From: Catenaria anguillulae PL171
Lineage: Eukaryota > Blastocladiomycota > Blastocladiomycetes > Blastocladiales > Catenariaceae
Length of the DNA: 32,895 bases
Direction: 5' to 3'
NCBI GenBank assembly: GCA_002102555.1
Contig: MCFL01000273.1
Coordinates: 1-32,895 of the forward strand
Of this stretch, positions 8,225 to 19,482 are shown piece by piece. Below the pieces are notes generated by a model. The model was not told the origin of the DNA. It saw nothing but the letters and a program-made list of their open reading frames with translations, and ran no database searches. How positions within the stretch are numbered: the stretch's first letter is position 1; each line of letters begins with the position of its first letter. The position numbers and the translations under genes are program-made.

Positions 8225-10366
8225 ATGGCACCCGCAAAGGACAAGAACAAGAACGACCACGACCACGGCAAGCTCGAGGCCGGCGACGACATTTTGCAAG
8301 CCGTGGTCGTTGCCGACTCGTTTGACCAGCGCTTCATGCCCCTCACGGCCGACCAGCCCCGCTGCCTGCTCCCGCTCTGCAACGTCCCGCTCATCGAGTA
8401 CACGCTCGAGCTCCTCGCCGTTGCCAACGTCCAAGAGGTCTTCATTGTCTGCTGCGCCCACTCCGACACCATCAAGCAGTACCTTGCCGCTTCCCAATGG
8501 ACCGACCAATCCACCAGCCCCATCAAGGTCCATGTCATTGTCTCCCGATCCTCAATGTCCATGGGCGACGTCCTTCGTGAGCTTGACACAAAGTCGCTCA
8601 TCAAGTCCGACTTTATCCTCGTCAATGCCGACGTTGTCTCCAACCTCAAGCTCGAGCCCGTCTTGGCACTCCACAAAGAGCGCAGGGCAAAGGACAAGAA
8701 TGCCATCATGACCATGGTCCTCAAGGACGGTGGATCCGCCTTCCACGCTGCCCGTGGGCCCCACGCCATGTTTTGCTTGGACCCAAACTCGTCAAAGTGT
8801 CTCCAGTATCTGCCGCTCGATCGGCCCGATTCGCACGAGGTGTCGCTCAACCCAGAAGTCATTGCTGAACACAACGACCTGGTCATCCGCAACGATCTCA
8901 TTGACTGCGGCATCGACATTTGCTCCATCGAGGTTCTCGCCCTCTTTTCCGAAAACTTTGATTACCAAGACATTCGCTCCGATTTCGTTCGTGGCATTCT
9001 CGAATCCGACTTGTTTGTCAAGTCCATCTACTCGCATATTATCCGCGACGAGTACGCTGTGCGTGTGCGCAACACGCAACTTTATGACCGCGTCTCGCTC
9101 GATGTCATGCGCAGGTGGACCTACCCTTTGGTTCCCGACGCAAATGCTCTCGGATCAACCATTGACCCAACCAATTTCTCCCACTCGCGTGGCAACGTGT
9201 ACCGCGAAAAGCCAGTCTACTTGTCCCGCACAACTTCGCTCGTCAACAATGTGGTGCTGGGCCGCAACTCGACCGTGGGCCAAGGTACCGTGTTGGCAAA
9301 CTGTGTGATTGGCCGGGATTGCAAGATTGGCAAGAACGTTCGCTTGTCCAACACCTACTTGTGGGATGGATGCATCATTGGCGACGGCGTCGCGGCCGAG
9401 TACGCCATCTTTGCACAGGGCGTCACCATCAAGGATGGCGTCGCCGTTGGACGCGGTGTCATTGTGGGCAGGGACGCGGTCGTTGGCAGCGGCGTGCAGC
9501 TCCAGCCTTTCACCAGGATCGCCATTGATGAAGATCAGGACACTGGTTCGTCTCATCCCTCTCAACTCCTTTTTTTTTGCCTTGCATGCGACTTTGCCCT
9601 TTTTTGTTTGTCTGACTCTTTTTTTTTTCCCATCACGCTTTTCTCAGACTCCAATCTTGTCGGCAGCGACGGCCAAGGCTCGCTCTGGATCCCCGAGGAC
9701 GAGGACGATGACGATGACGACGAGCAAGTCGACACACAGCTGCGGTCCATGGTTCACGACCTTGGGTGGACACAAGCCGATTTGAATCATCGCATCAAGC
9801 ACCTGGCTCTCGCCCGCGCACTTGCCAGCGACGCCGGGTCGGATCTTGAATCGGATGGAGAAGAAGACACCGATGAAGAGATTCGCGCCACCATTCAACG
9901 CGCGCTCGCTCAAAACCATACGATTGACAATGCCTTGCTCGAGCTCAACACGCTCAAGTTTGCCTACAACTTGACGTTCAAGGATTTGCGCGACGGTGTG
10001 GTTCCGTGCATTTTGCAGCACGTGTTTATCACAAACACAAAAAACTTCAAGGCCACACTAGAGAGGTGGGTGGCCGTCTGGGCCGGGCTAGTGCACGGCA
10101 AGGAGGACGAGGTGGATCTTTTGCGTGCCATGACGGCGTGGTTTGACGAGCAGCCCGAGCGCATTGTCAAGTACATTTCGACCGTGGCCATGGTCTTGTA
10201 CGAGTCTGACATTGTCGAAGATACGTCGTTTTTGGTGTGGTTCAGGCATCCCGGGTCGACCATCAGCGCAGCGGTACGCAAGGCCGTGGAACCGTTTTTG
10301 GGTTGGGTGGAGGAGGATTCCGATGAGGAAGAGGAGAGTGAAGAAGAAGAGAGTGATGACGAGTAG
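8225..10366 (+). CDS. EIF2B5: Translation initiation factor eIF2B subunit epsilon
   Basis: This is the catalytic subunit of eIF2B, the guanine nucleotide exchange factor for eIF2 in the cytosol. The ATG at 8225 gives MAPAKDKNKNDH, then the nucleotidyltransferase-like domain (LQAVVVADSFDQRFMPLT, RCLLPLCNVPLIEYTLE) over about residues 20-270. A left-handed beta-helix of hexapeptide repeats follows (VGQGTVLANCVIGRDCKIG, IGDGVAAEYAIFAQGV), about residues 345-435. After an acidic linker comes the C-terminal HEAT/W2 domain with LLELNTLKFAYNLTFKDLRD, and an acidic-aromatic tail (FLGWVEEDSDEEEESEEEE) that would contact eIF2. I infer a 102-bp intron at 9546-9647 (GTTCGT to TTCTCAG, T-rich). It is a multiple of three and has no stop, so the frame stays open through it. 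Spliced length is about 679 residues; the human protein is 721. Confidence 0.93.
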   Translation: MAPAKDKNKNDHDHGKLEAGDDILQAVVVADSFDQRFMPLTADQPRCLLPLCNVPLIEYTLELLAVANVQEVFIVCCAHSDTIKQYLAASQWTDQSTSPIKVHVIVSRSSMSMGDVLRELDTKSLIKSDFILVNADVVSNLKLEPVLALHKERRAKDKNAIMTMVLKDGGSAFHAARGPHAMFCLDPNSSKCLQYLPLDRPDSHEVSLNPEVIAEHNDLVIRNDLIDCGIDICSIEVLALFSENFDYQDIRSDFVRGILESDLFVKSIYSHIIRDEYAVRVRNTQLYDRVSLDVMRRWTYPLVPDANALGSTIDPTNFSHSRGNVYREKPVYLSRTTSLVNNVVLGRNSTVGQGTVLANCVIGRDCKIGKNVRLSNTYLWDGCIIGDGVAAEYAIFAQGVTIKDGVAVGRGVIVGRDAVVGSGVQLQPFTRIAIDEDQDTGSSHPSQLLFFCLACDFALFCLSDSFFFPITLFSDSNLVGSDGQGSLWIPEDEDDDDDDEQVDTQLRSMVHDLGWTQADLNHRIKHLALARALASDAGSDLESDGEEDTDEEIRATIQRALAQNHTIDNALLELNTLKFAYNLTFKDLRDGVVPCILQHVFITNTKNFKATLERWVAVWAGLVHGKEDEVDLLRAMTAWFDEQPERIVKYISTVAMVLYESDIVEDTSFLVWFRHPGSTISAAVRKAVEPFLGWVEEDSDEEEESEEEESDDE
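9546..9647 (+). other. Stop-free 3n intron of EIF2B5
   Basis: 102 bp with donor GTTCGT, two long T runs and acceptor TTTTCTCAG. It encodes a hydrophobic Phe/Leu/Cys-rich stretch if read through, unlike eIF2B epsilon. Splicing gives DEDQDTDSNLVGSD. Confidence 0.75.
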
Positions 10367-10560
10367 TTGATTGTTTTGTTGCAAACAATGGTTTGGCATC
10401 ATTAGCGGTTGTAGCATTGTATACATTCATGTTTTCGTTCGTTTTGGTCCTCCAGTCTATCGTTTATCGTGTCGACCTCAAACAACCACCTGAAAGCTCC
10501 AATAAGCTGCGGTCACCGAAAAGAATACAGGTATGTACATGGGAACCAAAAGGAGACACA

Positions 10561-11349
10561 TCACTTCCGCTTGCCAGCATTGCCACCCTTGGCCTTTTGC
10601 TTCCCCTTTGCCGAGCCGCCGCCCACCGCCTTCTTCTTGCCCGCCGACCCTCCCGCCACCTTCTTGAACGAGGCATTCTTCTTTGCCTTTTCCAATTGCG
10701 CCTTCCTCGTCTCTTGGCGCTCCTTCTTGGTCTCGTACTTGAACACCTTCTTCTTTGTCTTCTTTTTGGACTTGCCATCCTCGTCGTCGCTCTTGGGCGC
10801 GGCAAACGGATTGTCATCGTCGTCCCCGCTTGCATGTGCGTCCATTGCGTCGTCGTCGCTGCCACCATCGTCCGACATGGCAGATGACCGCGAAAAGAGG
10901 GATACCAGCGGGGCGACCTGCGGTCCGAGTTGCAGGTCAGAGACGGTGACTGTGGTGAGGAGTTGCTCGTTCTTGAATTGTTTGACCTTGGGCGCGGCAA
11001 CAGCCACGGGTGTCTTGAACGCCTCGGCGGCCTCAGCGAGCGGATCGTGTTCATCGTCGCTGAGAGAGGGCTCGGTCGAGCGGCCATGACGGCCATCAGT
11101 CATTTGGCGGGCAAGTTCAGCGAGTTGGCGGCGCTTTTCTGCGCGGTTCTCGTTCCGCTCCTTGCGCGCCATTTCCTTGGCATGCTCGACCCGCTTGTTT
11201 CGGCGCTCAACATTGCGCTTGTGGAAACCAGTGAGATACTCTTTGCGTGCGGAATCGTCAAACTTGATTTCGAGATCCTGCTGCTTTTCGCTTCGCTTGC
11301 GCTGCCATGCGCGCGAGCTGCGGGTCAGGAGATCAATGTTGGATGACAT
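10561..11349 (-). CDS. NOL12: Nucleolar protein 12 / Rrp17-like rRNA-processing factor
   Basis: Nol12 (yeast Rrp17) acts in the nucleolus in pre-rRNA processing and 60S maturation. The frame is intronless. I start at the ATG at 11349 (MSSNIDLL, 262 residues); an in-frame ATG at 11361 would add four residues. The family signature is clear near the N-terminus: KFDDSARKEYLTGFHKRNVE, then a basic helix rich in KERNENRAEKRRQ. Later comes LTTVTVSDLQLG, matching the conserved TVTTISDLDL segment of the human protein. The C-terminal half is a highly charged Lys-rich nucleolar-type tail with acidic patches (DDGGSDDD) and ends in many KGK/GKRK clusters. Its 3' end faces EIF2B5 with a 194-bp spacer, and its 5' end faces LTN1. 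Confidence 0.9.
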   Translation of the reverse strand: MSSNIDLLTRSSRAWQRKRSEKQQDLEIKFDDSARKEYLTGFHKRNVERRNKRVEHAKEMARKERNENRAEKRRQLAELARQMTDGRHGRSTEPSLSDDEHDPLAEAAEAFKTPVAVAAPKVKQFKNEQLLTTVTVSDLQLGPQVAPLVSLFSRSSAMSDDGGSDDDAMDAHASGDDDDNPFAAPKSDDEDGKSKKKTKKKVFKYETKKERQETRKAQLEKAKKNASFKKVAGGSAGKKKAVGGGSAKGKQKAKGGNAGKRK

Positions 11350-11842
11350 TTTGAAATGCATTTATGTCATTGTGCTTGTCTAAAGGTCCGCCAGCGTGCG
11401 ATTATGCGATGCCGTGCTGGCTGTAGTGCAAACTTGAAGGGCTGGGCGAGCATTTGCATCACGTGAGCTCAGCCCAACCGTGTCCATGTCTCGCGCCAGG
11501 TCTGAGGCCGGTGACCGAGTCGAGATCCACGTCACAACAGACTCCTGTAACATAGGTATGCCTCACTAGGTCGGGTCATTGGCCGAAAAAAGCGACGGTG
11601 GCAGACTTTAGCCGAGTGCGTCATGCATACTATTGGCTGAGGGTACAAGGCACAAACACGAGAGACATGATTGCGAGAGGGACATAGTACATCGAGTAGG
11701 GTTCTGCACACATTCCCATCGGATGAGGATGAAACCCGCCCATGCATAAACACCACTGCATGCAATTCCGTCAATCGACGCTCTTCTAGGCACAAGCTCA
11801 AGCATCCCAATCACCACGGCCCTCCCGTCATTTTGCGCCATC
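11350..11842. promoter_or_regulatory. Divergent intergenic region NOL12/LTN1
   Basis: About 490 bp between the two start codons. It contains ATTGG (inverted CCAAT) elements near 11579 and 11633, and a CACGTGAG E-box-like sequence near 11461. No gene is evident. It is likely a shared bidirectional promoter; the motif readings are by eye. Confidence 0.4.
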
Positions 11843-14800
11843 ATGGGTAAAGATCGCAAACAGCAGCGCACAAAGGGCAACACTCAGGCCGCTTCGTCCA
11901 CCGCCGCTCTCTCCAGTGCGTCCTCCAGCGTCTCTGCCTCAGCCGCCAACCCATTCCTCGGCTTTTCCGCATTCTCCAATGTCGCTGTGCCCGGAATCAA
12001 CAACTCGGCTGGACCAGGCCTTTCCTTCGCCACGACCGACGAGGGTCCTGGTGCCTTGTTGGACGCATCTGCGCCGCCCGAACTTGTTGTGGTGCTCCGC
12101 AAACTCGCCAAAAAGGATGCCGTGACAAAGACCAAAGCTCTCGAGGAGCTTCACACTCTGCTCGAGCGCCAACCCGACCTTGTGCCGCAGCTGATCCCAC
12201 TCTGGCCTCGCATCTTTTCTCGATTGGGAATTGACGTTGAACGGCGTGTGCGCATCAAAATCTTTGAAGTACATTCCCTGCTCGTCGATCAAGCGAAAAA
12301 GGCTCTTGCTCCGCATTTGAAGTCCATCATTTCCACCTGGCTACTTGGCCGATTTGATCGAGATGTCGAGGCTTTGGCCCGGAAATCCTTCGAGGTTCGC
12401 TTCTCAAATGCTGGGAGGACTTGCAAGCGGATCACTTATGTGCAGTTTCTTTTGTTGTGTTTTAGGCCGCTTTTTCGCCCGCAAAGCGATCCACCGTGTT
12501 TGAACACTGCCGCGAGTCGCTTCTCGAGGAACTGGATGACTTGCTCTGCCACAAAACACCGGAAACTCTCAGCGACCCTCGGTTTTCAACCAAGATGGAC
12601 ATGGATTCCAAGTACGAACGGACCGTTTCATGCGCGTTGCAAAGTCTGGCATTCCTTTCAGGTACGCCTGGATTCCGTGGAAATGTTCCTCTCACGCACA
12701 ATTCTTGCTCACATTCCCGCGCAACAGAGCAACTTGCCTCCCCGCTCGACGTTGCCGAATCCTCGCTCGCCCGTCATTTTTCCTCCACATTTCCTGCCAT
12801 TCGTCGTGCAATGGCCGCAACTGCTCAATCATTCCTGCTCGCGGGCTACGATCTCCCGGTGTGGCAAGAGCAGCTACTTTCACGCGTTTGGGAAGAGACC
12901 GACACACGCGTTGCAGGCGATATCTGGCAGGCTTTGCTCAAAGCCCTGCAATCCAACGCAGGATTTGTGGAATACGCTCAATCAGCCGCTCGCATCGCTT
13001 TGCTTGCCAAAAAGTGTCGTGACTTTGTCGCAAAACGGGCACTGCTCGTTCCCGCCGCATTTTCCGGCGTCATCGTTCTCCTCTCAATTCTGGTCGATAT
13101 TCCAATCCAACCGTGCTGGGATGCGGCTCGAGATGTCGCCCGAAAGCTCTTGAACGACACCAGCGTGCAGATTGTCCCATTGACATCAAAGCGGGCGTTT
13201 TGGACGTTTGTCACGGACCTGTTGCTCATGGTCAAGTCACGCAATGCGGATGTTCTGCCCTTGTACACGGAGGTGCTGACTGGATTCCTGAGCGTCAATG
13301 CCTGGTCTCCAGCAATGCGCCAATGTGATGAGGATGTGCTCAGGCTGTTGACCGTTCCCACCCTCCTGTGCGCCATTCCGGAATCTACAGCTGCATTGCT
13401 CGAGTCATTCGCGTTTGCGGATGGCAACGCAAAACCTTTTGCTCAAATGCTAACGCTCATGCCACAAGATAGTCCGGCCGCTGCAGCATTCATTCGCTTC
13501 GCACAGGAGAAGCTCAGTGATTCTTTCGCCACAGGCCGAGCACCTGAACATCATTGGCTGCTCGAAATGTTTTCCGGATTAGCGCATCGTGATTCGCAGC
13601 CGTCGCTCTCATTCACTCAAGTGAAACACTTAGCTGCGCATTGCAATGACTGTCTCACTCGCTCGCTGACGCTCTGCGATGTTGAAGATGTCGAAACGGT
13701 TGCCCAGTTTGTGACCCAATCGCTCGGCCCAGAAGCACTCGTTGTGGCACTCGATTCGCTTCCTCGCCAACCTTCGCGGATCTTCACCGACTATTGTGCC
13801 ACACACCTCGATACGGAACATTTACCATTGCTGCTCGCTGCCATGCGCGGACACATCCATCGAGATGAATTGATTTTGACAGCCATCAAGGAATCCCCCA
13901 AAGTCGCCAAGGCGCTCATTGTTTCCTGTCGTACGATTCGCAACGCCGAGATTGCTCAATGGTGCCTGGCAAACCTCCCAGATGAGGAGTGGTCACAGAT
14001 TGGGCTCGAGGTGGATGTGAGATCATTCTTGAAGGATGCGTTGCTGGACCCCACCGTTGATGCGTCGACTTGGACAAGAGTCTTTGAGCGCTTGGGAGCA
14101 CCCTTGGAAGACTTGTGCTCGGATGCAGTCATCTCGGTTCTGGCCAGAGCCCGCGTGCGTGCGCCGGCCGGCGCTTTTTTTGATCTCCCTGACAAGCTTC
14201 AGTTTGCCGACTCGCTTTCCCAGGACGTCATCAGGACTCTGTCGTCCAAACTCAAGCGGGTCCAATATCGATCGGCCGCCATGAATCCCCTCGTCCCGTC
14301 ATGGCTCTTGTTCTGCTCGCTTTTATCGGCCACCCTTGGCATTCAGATCTCACTGCAAGTTGGCGAGGATGCCGTCGACGTGCTTTTCAACGTGCTCGCT
14401 TCTCAACAACCGCTGTACCCCGCTCATGTACTTGCCTTCCATCAACTGGCAAACCAAGCAAAGCCATCCGTCGGGCTGGCCTTGACCTTATTGCGCCGCT
14501 CTTCATCCGAGAATGAGTTTCGCCTTGCCGCAGCACTTCTCGCCGCATCTCCAAATGATTCTTCGGCACTCGAAATGCAAGCCGAAAAGCTTGCAGCGGA
14601 ACTTATCGATTCCCCCAGCTTGACACGGCTCATGCTCTTGAACGCAACTCGATTCCCCACGCGCACCATTTCCCCTGTCGAGGCGGCTGAAATTGTCGAG
14701 CACATTACCGAGGAAGCCACGCGCAAGATGCCAACTTTCATTCACTGCGCCATGTTTTTGTCTCGCCACACCTGCCCAGAGATCCCGCAGTTCTGCTGGA

Positions 14801-16152
14801 TGTGGCTCGAGGACCTTCCTGTGGATTCAGAATGGCTGCCGGCGTTTTGGGATGCCGTCGTCACCCTCCTTCACAGTGTTGGCGCATCAGAAAACTCATC
14901 TGAGGAGGACCTTGTGCTTGCCACGCAACGGGTCGTCGAACTGTGGCTCGCAACACCCGCCGTTTCGCCGTCCGTATCAAAATACGTTACTACCGCTTCG
15001 ATTGCTCTGTTTGACGAAGGACCATTGTACAACAAACTTCGGTCGGCCAACTTGCATGAACAAGCCGCAGCAGCGCATTTGTTGCATCGCAAGATCGGGC
15101 TTAAAGTACAAGAGTTGTCGCTTCAGTTTGATGTCACAGCATACGATGGTTCGTTTGTGCTATCAACTATGACGCACCACCTTTGAAGCTCAACCAACAG
15201 CCTCACTCATGTTTTTGCAGGCATTTCGGATGAACTCCAGTTGCATTCGACCCTTCGCGAGAATATCGAAGCCGCTCACGTTGCCGCATTTGAGGGCGAA
15301 ATGGCATGGCTCCTGTCGTGGGCCGCCGTGTTCCGTCACTTTGACGCAGCAACACTTGGCCTGAAATCGTTTTGGCTCGAATCCATTGACATGAACCCGC
15401 TCTTGTCATTCCTTGCCGCCGCACTTTCCGACTTTGGCGATCGGGCCATTCGCCTGTGGGATGTCACGCGTGTTGAGCCCTTGGCCTTGCTTGATGGGCA
15501 GTTCTCTCACGAGGATGAGCACCTCATTGTATCGCTTGTGTGCGCAAATCTTTACTTCCAAGCACTTGTGCAAACGCCTACGCGAGTTCGGTCGTGGTGG
15601 TCAGAGTGTCGCGACAAGCAAATGACGCGGACACTCGAGAAGGTCACAGCAGACCACTTTACGCCATCCATTTGGGATATGGAGCTGTCTTCCGTTGGTG
15701 ATCAGGTGACGGATCTCAAGGTGGTGGTCATGCGGTCGTCGTCGTCTGTACAAGTGTCTGCCCGCTACAGCATTGACGATGCCGAAATGGAGCTGCGGAT
15801 TGTTTTGCCAGGACAATATCCCTTGCGACCCGTGGATGTTACCGGCGGCGATCACAGCGTCGTGAGCGATGCCACTTGGCGTGCATGGATTCTCTCTTGC
15901 AAGTCGATCTTGTCGATGCAGAATACGGGCATCTCCGACGCTCTCCAAGTGTTCTTGCGCAACATTCGTCTACACTTGTCAGGCGTGACTGAACCATGCG
16001 CCATTTGTTGGTCCATTGTGGGCGTTTCATGCAAAACGCTCCCCACAAAGCCGTGCCGCACATGCAAAAAGCAGTTCCATGGCTCCTGTTTGTACAAGTG
16101 GTTCAAATCGTCGCCACAAAGCACTTGCCCACTTTGTCGTTCCCTCTTTTAG
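11843..16152 (+). CDS. LTN1: E3 ubiquitin ligase Listerin
   Basis: Listerin is the RING E3 ligase that ubiquitinates nascent chains on stalled 60S subunits in ribosome-associated quality control. Four exons are read: 11843-12394, 12466-12661, 12728-15148 and 15221-16152, giving 1,366 residues. The N-terminus has the family hallmark MGKDRKQQRTKGN and a PELVVVLRKLAKKDAVTK segment, then LVPQLIPLWPRIF and ALAPHLKSIISTWLLG. A long HEAT-like middle follows, then a conserved C-terminal RWD-like region (DAEMELRIVLPGQYPLRPV). The end is a RING: CAIC, then CRTCKKQFHGSCLYKWF, then CPLC. The introns are 71, 66 and 72 bp with donors GTTCGC, GTACGC and GTTCGT; the 66-bp one is stop-free and in frame. The protein is somewhat shorter than human (1,766) and yeast Rkr1 (1,562). 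It converges on MNS1. Confidence 0.93.
12395..12465 (+). other. LTN1 intron 1
   Basis: 71 bp, GTTCGC to GTTTTAG. Splicing joins KSFE to AAFSPAKRSTVFEHC, matching the EAAFPPSK region of Listerin. Confidence 0.85.
12662..12727 (+). other. LTN1 intron 2 (stop-free, 3n)
   Basis: 66 bp, GTACGC to GCAACAG, in frame and without a stop, so unspliced RNA would still be translated with 22 extra residues. Confidence 0.7.
15149..15220 (+). other. LTN1 intron 3
   Basis: 72 bp, GTTCGT to TTTTTGCAG. It joins DVTAYDG to ISDELQLHS and contains an in-frame stop if retained. Confidence 0.85.
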
Positions 16153-16433
16153 TCATGTTGTCTTTCCCATTATCTGTTGTTTGCGACCTTTCCAATGTAT
16201 TCTTCTTTCATCAGACGTACTGAGAATCGAGCTGTTTGGCGATTTCGGCCTGTTCTGCTTTTCGTCACCGCTTGGGATTTCGCACACACGTCAGAACATG
16301 CACAGAGCGGCGATTCGACAATGGAAAGCAACAAATTGCATTAGCATGTTTACATAGTGGGGCGAAGTAGCACGATTCAGGATTCAACAGTCGCGGACAA
16401 AAGGGACAACGGCAGATTTCACAGGCACGGGGT

Positions 16434-18004
16434 CTATGGTTTGAGGGAAAACTTGGCCCTAAACTCTTCGTCAAACAAGTCCAAATCATCTTGATTTTTG
16501 AAAACGCCTTTCGGCAAGTGCCCAAGAAGGCGACTGGCGTGCTCGCGCAGCAACCGCTGGCGCTCCTGTTCAATGACACGTTGGCGAAACTCCTCCAACT
16601 CTTGTTCTTTGCGTCGTTCCTCTTGCTCAAGGACTTTTTCTGCCTCAATCTGCTTGCGCCGCTCCTCCACCATGGCATCCACGGCTCGCTTGTGTTCGAG
16701 CTGCTTGAGGCGTTTCTTCTCGCGCGAGAGTTGGTCAAGTCGAGCATCGTCGGCAAGCTTGGAGAGCATGCGCTGCCGAAACACGTCCTCTTCTTCGCGT
16801 TCGACTTCGCGTCGCTGACGCTTTTCTTCGATTTGGCGCTTGTATGCATCAATCAAATCGAGGCGCTGCTGAATCCTGCGCTGCATCTCCAAACGATCCT
16901 GCGCCTGCTCACGCTCGCGCTGCTCTGCCTCGGCGAGTTCAACACGCAAGTCTTCAATTTCTTGCCGCTCCGCTTCTTGCCGCCCAATGTTGTCAGCGAG
17001 TGTTTCGTACACACGAGCGCGGGCATCTTCAACAGCACGCTTTTGTTCCTTGCGTTGTGAGTCGCGCGCCTCTTGGTCGCGGAGGTATTGCTCAATGCGG
17101 GCATTTTCTTCCGAAATCTTTGCTTGTTCAGCCGCGAGCCACTTTTGGCGGTCTTGAAGATACTGATCAATAAAGGCCCTGGCGGTGCGCTGCTGTGCCA
17201 GCCGGCGCTGTTGTTCAGCGGAATCTTCGGACTGGATGCGGCGAATAAGCTCGTCAACCACAGCCTTCTCCTTGAGGAAGAGCTCCATGTCTTCACGCTT
17301 CTTGTCCTCGCGCTCGGCAAGCTGATTTTGAAGGGAGGCCTTGTACTGGCGCGACTTTTGCCAGGCAGCCTCCTCGGCCGCACGCTCGGCAGCCTGCGCG
17401 ACTTCGAGTTGCTGGGCCATTTGGACGGCATAGTCGTGCTCACGCTGCTGGTCAATGGTCTGGGCGAGGGACTTTTCTTGAAGCTGTTTGGCTCGTTCCG
17501 CATTCATGTAGGCGTAGTGAAGCTTTTGCTCCAGTTCGCGAAGTTCAACCGACGATTCGCGGATGGACTGCCGGATCTTTTCTTGGCGAATGAGCTCATC
17601 GTGGTCCGCTTGGATTTGCCGCACCATGGCTTCGTGCTGCTCAACCACCTTTCTTTTTTCTTCGGCTGCTTCGCGTTGCTAAACAGATGGGGGTGGGGGA
17701 ACAATTCAAACTGAGTGCTCGGATCGACTTAATCTTGCCATCATAGTCCCAGTAACAACAATAATCGTATCCTTACCTGGTGGATACGGTCAAGCATAGA
17801 TTGTTCATCCTCTAGCGCCTTGTAGTGGCGGGCGCGGCGGGCGCGGTCGAGGCGATCGTCCTTGAGAAGGGAATCGTAGAGTAACTTGTCCTTGCTCAAT
17901 TGATGACACAAATCTTCGCGGGCAAAGTCGTTGCGTCGGTTGGCCATTTCCCGGGCATCCATTCGCGTGCGACGCGTGACAGCAGGAGAAAAGTTGTTCC
18001 GCAT
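16434..18004 (-). CDS. MNS1: MNS1-like axonemal coiled-coil protein
   Basis: MNS1 is a filamentous protein inside the doublet microtubules of motile cilia, needed for sperm flagella and left-right patterning in animals. Exons are 18004-17777 and 17678-16434, with a 98-bp intron (donor CAG/GTAAGG, acceptor TTTAG), giving 490 residues; human MNS1 has about 495. Nearly the whole protein is a charged Gln/Glu/Arg coiled coil. Diagnostic matches to remembered MNS1 are IRESSVELRELEQKLHYAYM near residue 100 and DQLSREKKRLKQLEHKRAVD. The C-terminus, LLREHASRLLGHLPKGVF, is followed by an acidic ending with DEEFRAKF. I chose the ATG at 18004 (MRNNFSPAVTRRTR); an in-frame ATG at 18160 would add an unconserved leader. 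It is divergent from the SDR. CFAP53 is a related alternative, but the C-terminal motif favours MNS1. Confidence 0.88.
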
Positions 18005-18339
18005 AGTAGAAAGAAGCGACGCTAAAGATGGAGAAAAGTGGCGAATATCTAATAGCTGCGAGTGAGTGAGGCAGATTGCGCCGAGTTCATGGATGTGGAG
18101 TCGGATGGACGGATGCCGTTTCTCAGCCAGCATGAACGAATTCGAACAACTGAATGGCATTCATCCCGTGCGAGTGCCGAGGACAAGGCACACGTCCGCC
18201 GATGTCGCTTCGCCGATCTCGCCATCGTCGTTTGTGATGACTGGACAGAATGCAGACAAGTCTACCTATTGAACTGTCGTTGGCAACACAAGTTCTTGAA
18301 CCCGCACAGCTTTGCAAAAATCAATCGCATATCTCTGCA
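18005..18339. promoter_or_regulatory. Divergent intergenic region MNS1/SDR
   Basis: 335 bp between the two likely start codons. I see no convincing core promoter element and no extra gene, although both flanking frames are open into it. Confidence 0.35.
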
Positions 18340-19482
18340 ATGGATTTATCGCATGTACCTTTTGGCCAATTCTTCGAAAGCGCCCAATCCGAGATGGCTG
18401 GCCTCAACCTCAACACCGAGTTCATCATTGGGTCCATCACCCTCTGCATTGCGGTCTTTGTCGCGACACTCTGTGTCTTTCCAGGGCGGAATCGCGCGGC
18501 TATCAACTGGAATACTCTGCATGTCCTCATCACCGGCGCCAGCCACGGTGTTGGTCGAGCAACTGCGGAAATGCTCCTTGCCAAGGCACCAGGGCTTCGC
18601 CTGACGCTCATTGATCGGGAACCACTTGATCCGGGACTGATGCAGCGCTGGAAAGCCATCAGCGCAGCCTCAGACGAGAGAATCCATGTATATCAGCATG
18701 ATCTCGCCGATGGCCATTGCACCGGTGGGACCAAGGCTCAGGCTGCGTCGTTGTCATCACTCTTGAATGGGATCATGGTATCGCACGGCACTCCCGATAT
18801 CCTTATCAACAATGCCGGCACGGTCGCCGGAAAGTTTTTGACGGATCTCACATCCTCGGATATCGACAGCACGCTTGCCATCAACCTCGTCGCGCCGATG
18901 CTTCTGACGCAGCTTCTGCTGCCACATTGGATTCAACGTGATCGTGGTCACGTCATTCACGTAGCATCTGCTGCGGGATTGGTCGGGCTGGCATGGCTTA
19001 GTATGTGTTTACCTTGCTCCACGAACGACATTCTGGCTTCCATTCTGACCCGCCAGGATGCCCGTGTCCATTGCAGCGGATTACTGTGCCAGCAAATTCG
19101 CCCTCGTGGGTTTTCATGAATCCCTTCGCCAGGAACTACGTTACACGTTCGTTGTGCAAGCGTTACTCGCCAACATCATTCGCTCGTTGAACTGATTTTG
19201 AAGCTCTGTTCCAGTAACGTCCACACGAGCGTCATTTGCCCTGGACACATCAAGACTCGCCTGTTTGCAAGTGTGCGCCCAGTGTTGACTTGGCTTAACC
19301 CGTCGCTCACTCCCGAGCAGGTCGCTACCACGATCGTTCGAGCCATTGAGCGTAACCGGAGTCAAGATGTGTGGCTGCCTTGGTTTACGTGGAATGCCTT
19401 GATCGTTCGCGCGGTCCCAGTGTGGCTGAACGACTTTGGACACTGGGTGCGTTCAAAGATTCATGATGATGGCGTGCGATGA
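18340..19482 (+). CDS. Membrane-anchored short-chain dehydrogenase/reductase (SDR16C-like)
   Basis: This is an NAD(P)-dependent oxidoreductase of the classical SDR fold, probably acting on a lipid or retinoid/steroid-like alcohol at the ER membrane. Exons are 18340-19000, 19077-19146 and 19215-19482, giving 332 residues. Introns are 76 bp (GTATGT to ATTGCAG) and 68 bp (GTTCGT to TTCCAG). A transmembrane anchor lies at residues 28-47 (FIIGSITLCIAVFVATLCVF). The cofactor motif TGASHGVG is at 65-72, NNAG at 157-160, catalytic Ser about 210, and Tyr223 with Lys227 in DYCASKFALVGFHESL. ICPGHIKTRLF follows. The YCASK neighbourhood closely resembles RDH10 and other SDR16C enzymes. I start at the ATG at 18340; the ATG at 18394 is also possible, and both precede the anchor. 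The substrate is unknown. Confidence 0.85.

Noticed and set aside
10464-11089. Frames of about 206-210 codons overlapping NOL12 on both strands
   Set aside because: NOL12 family motifs lie in one frame only; the others are shadows of its Lys-rich composition.
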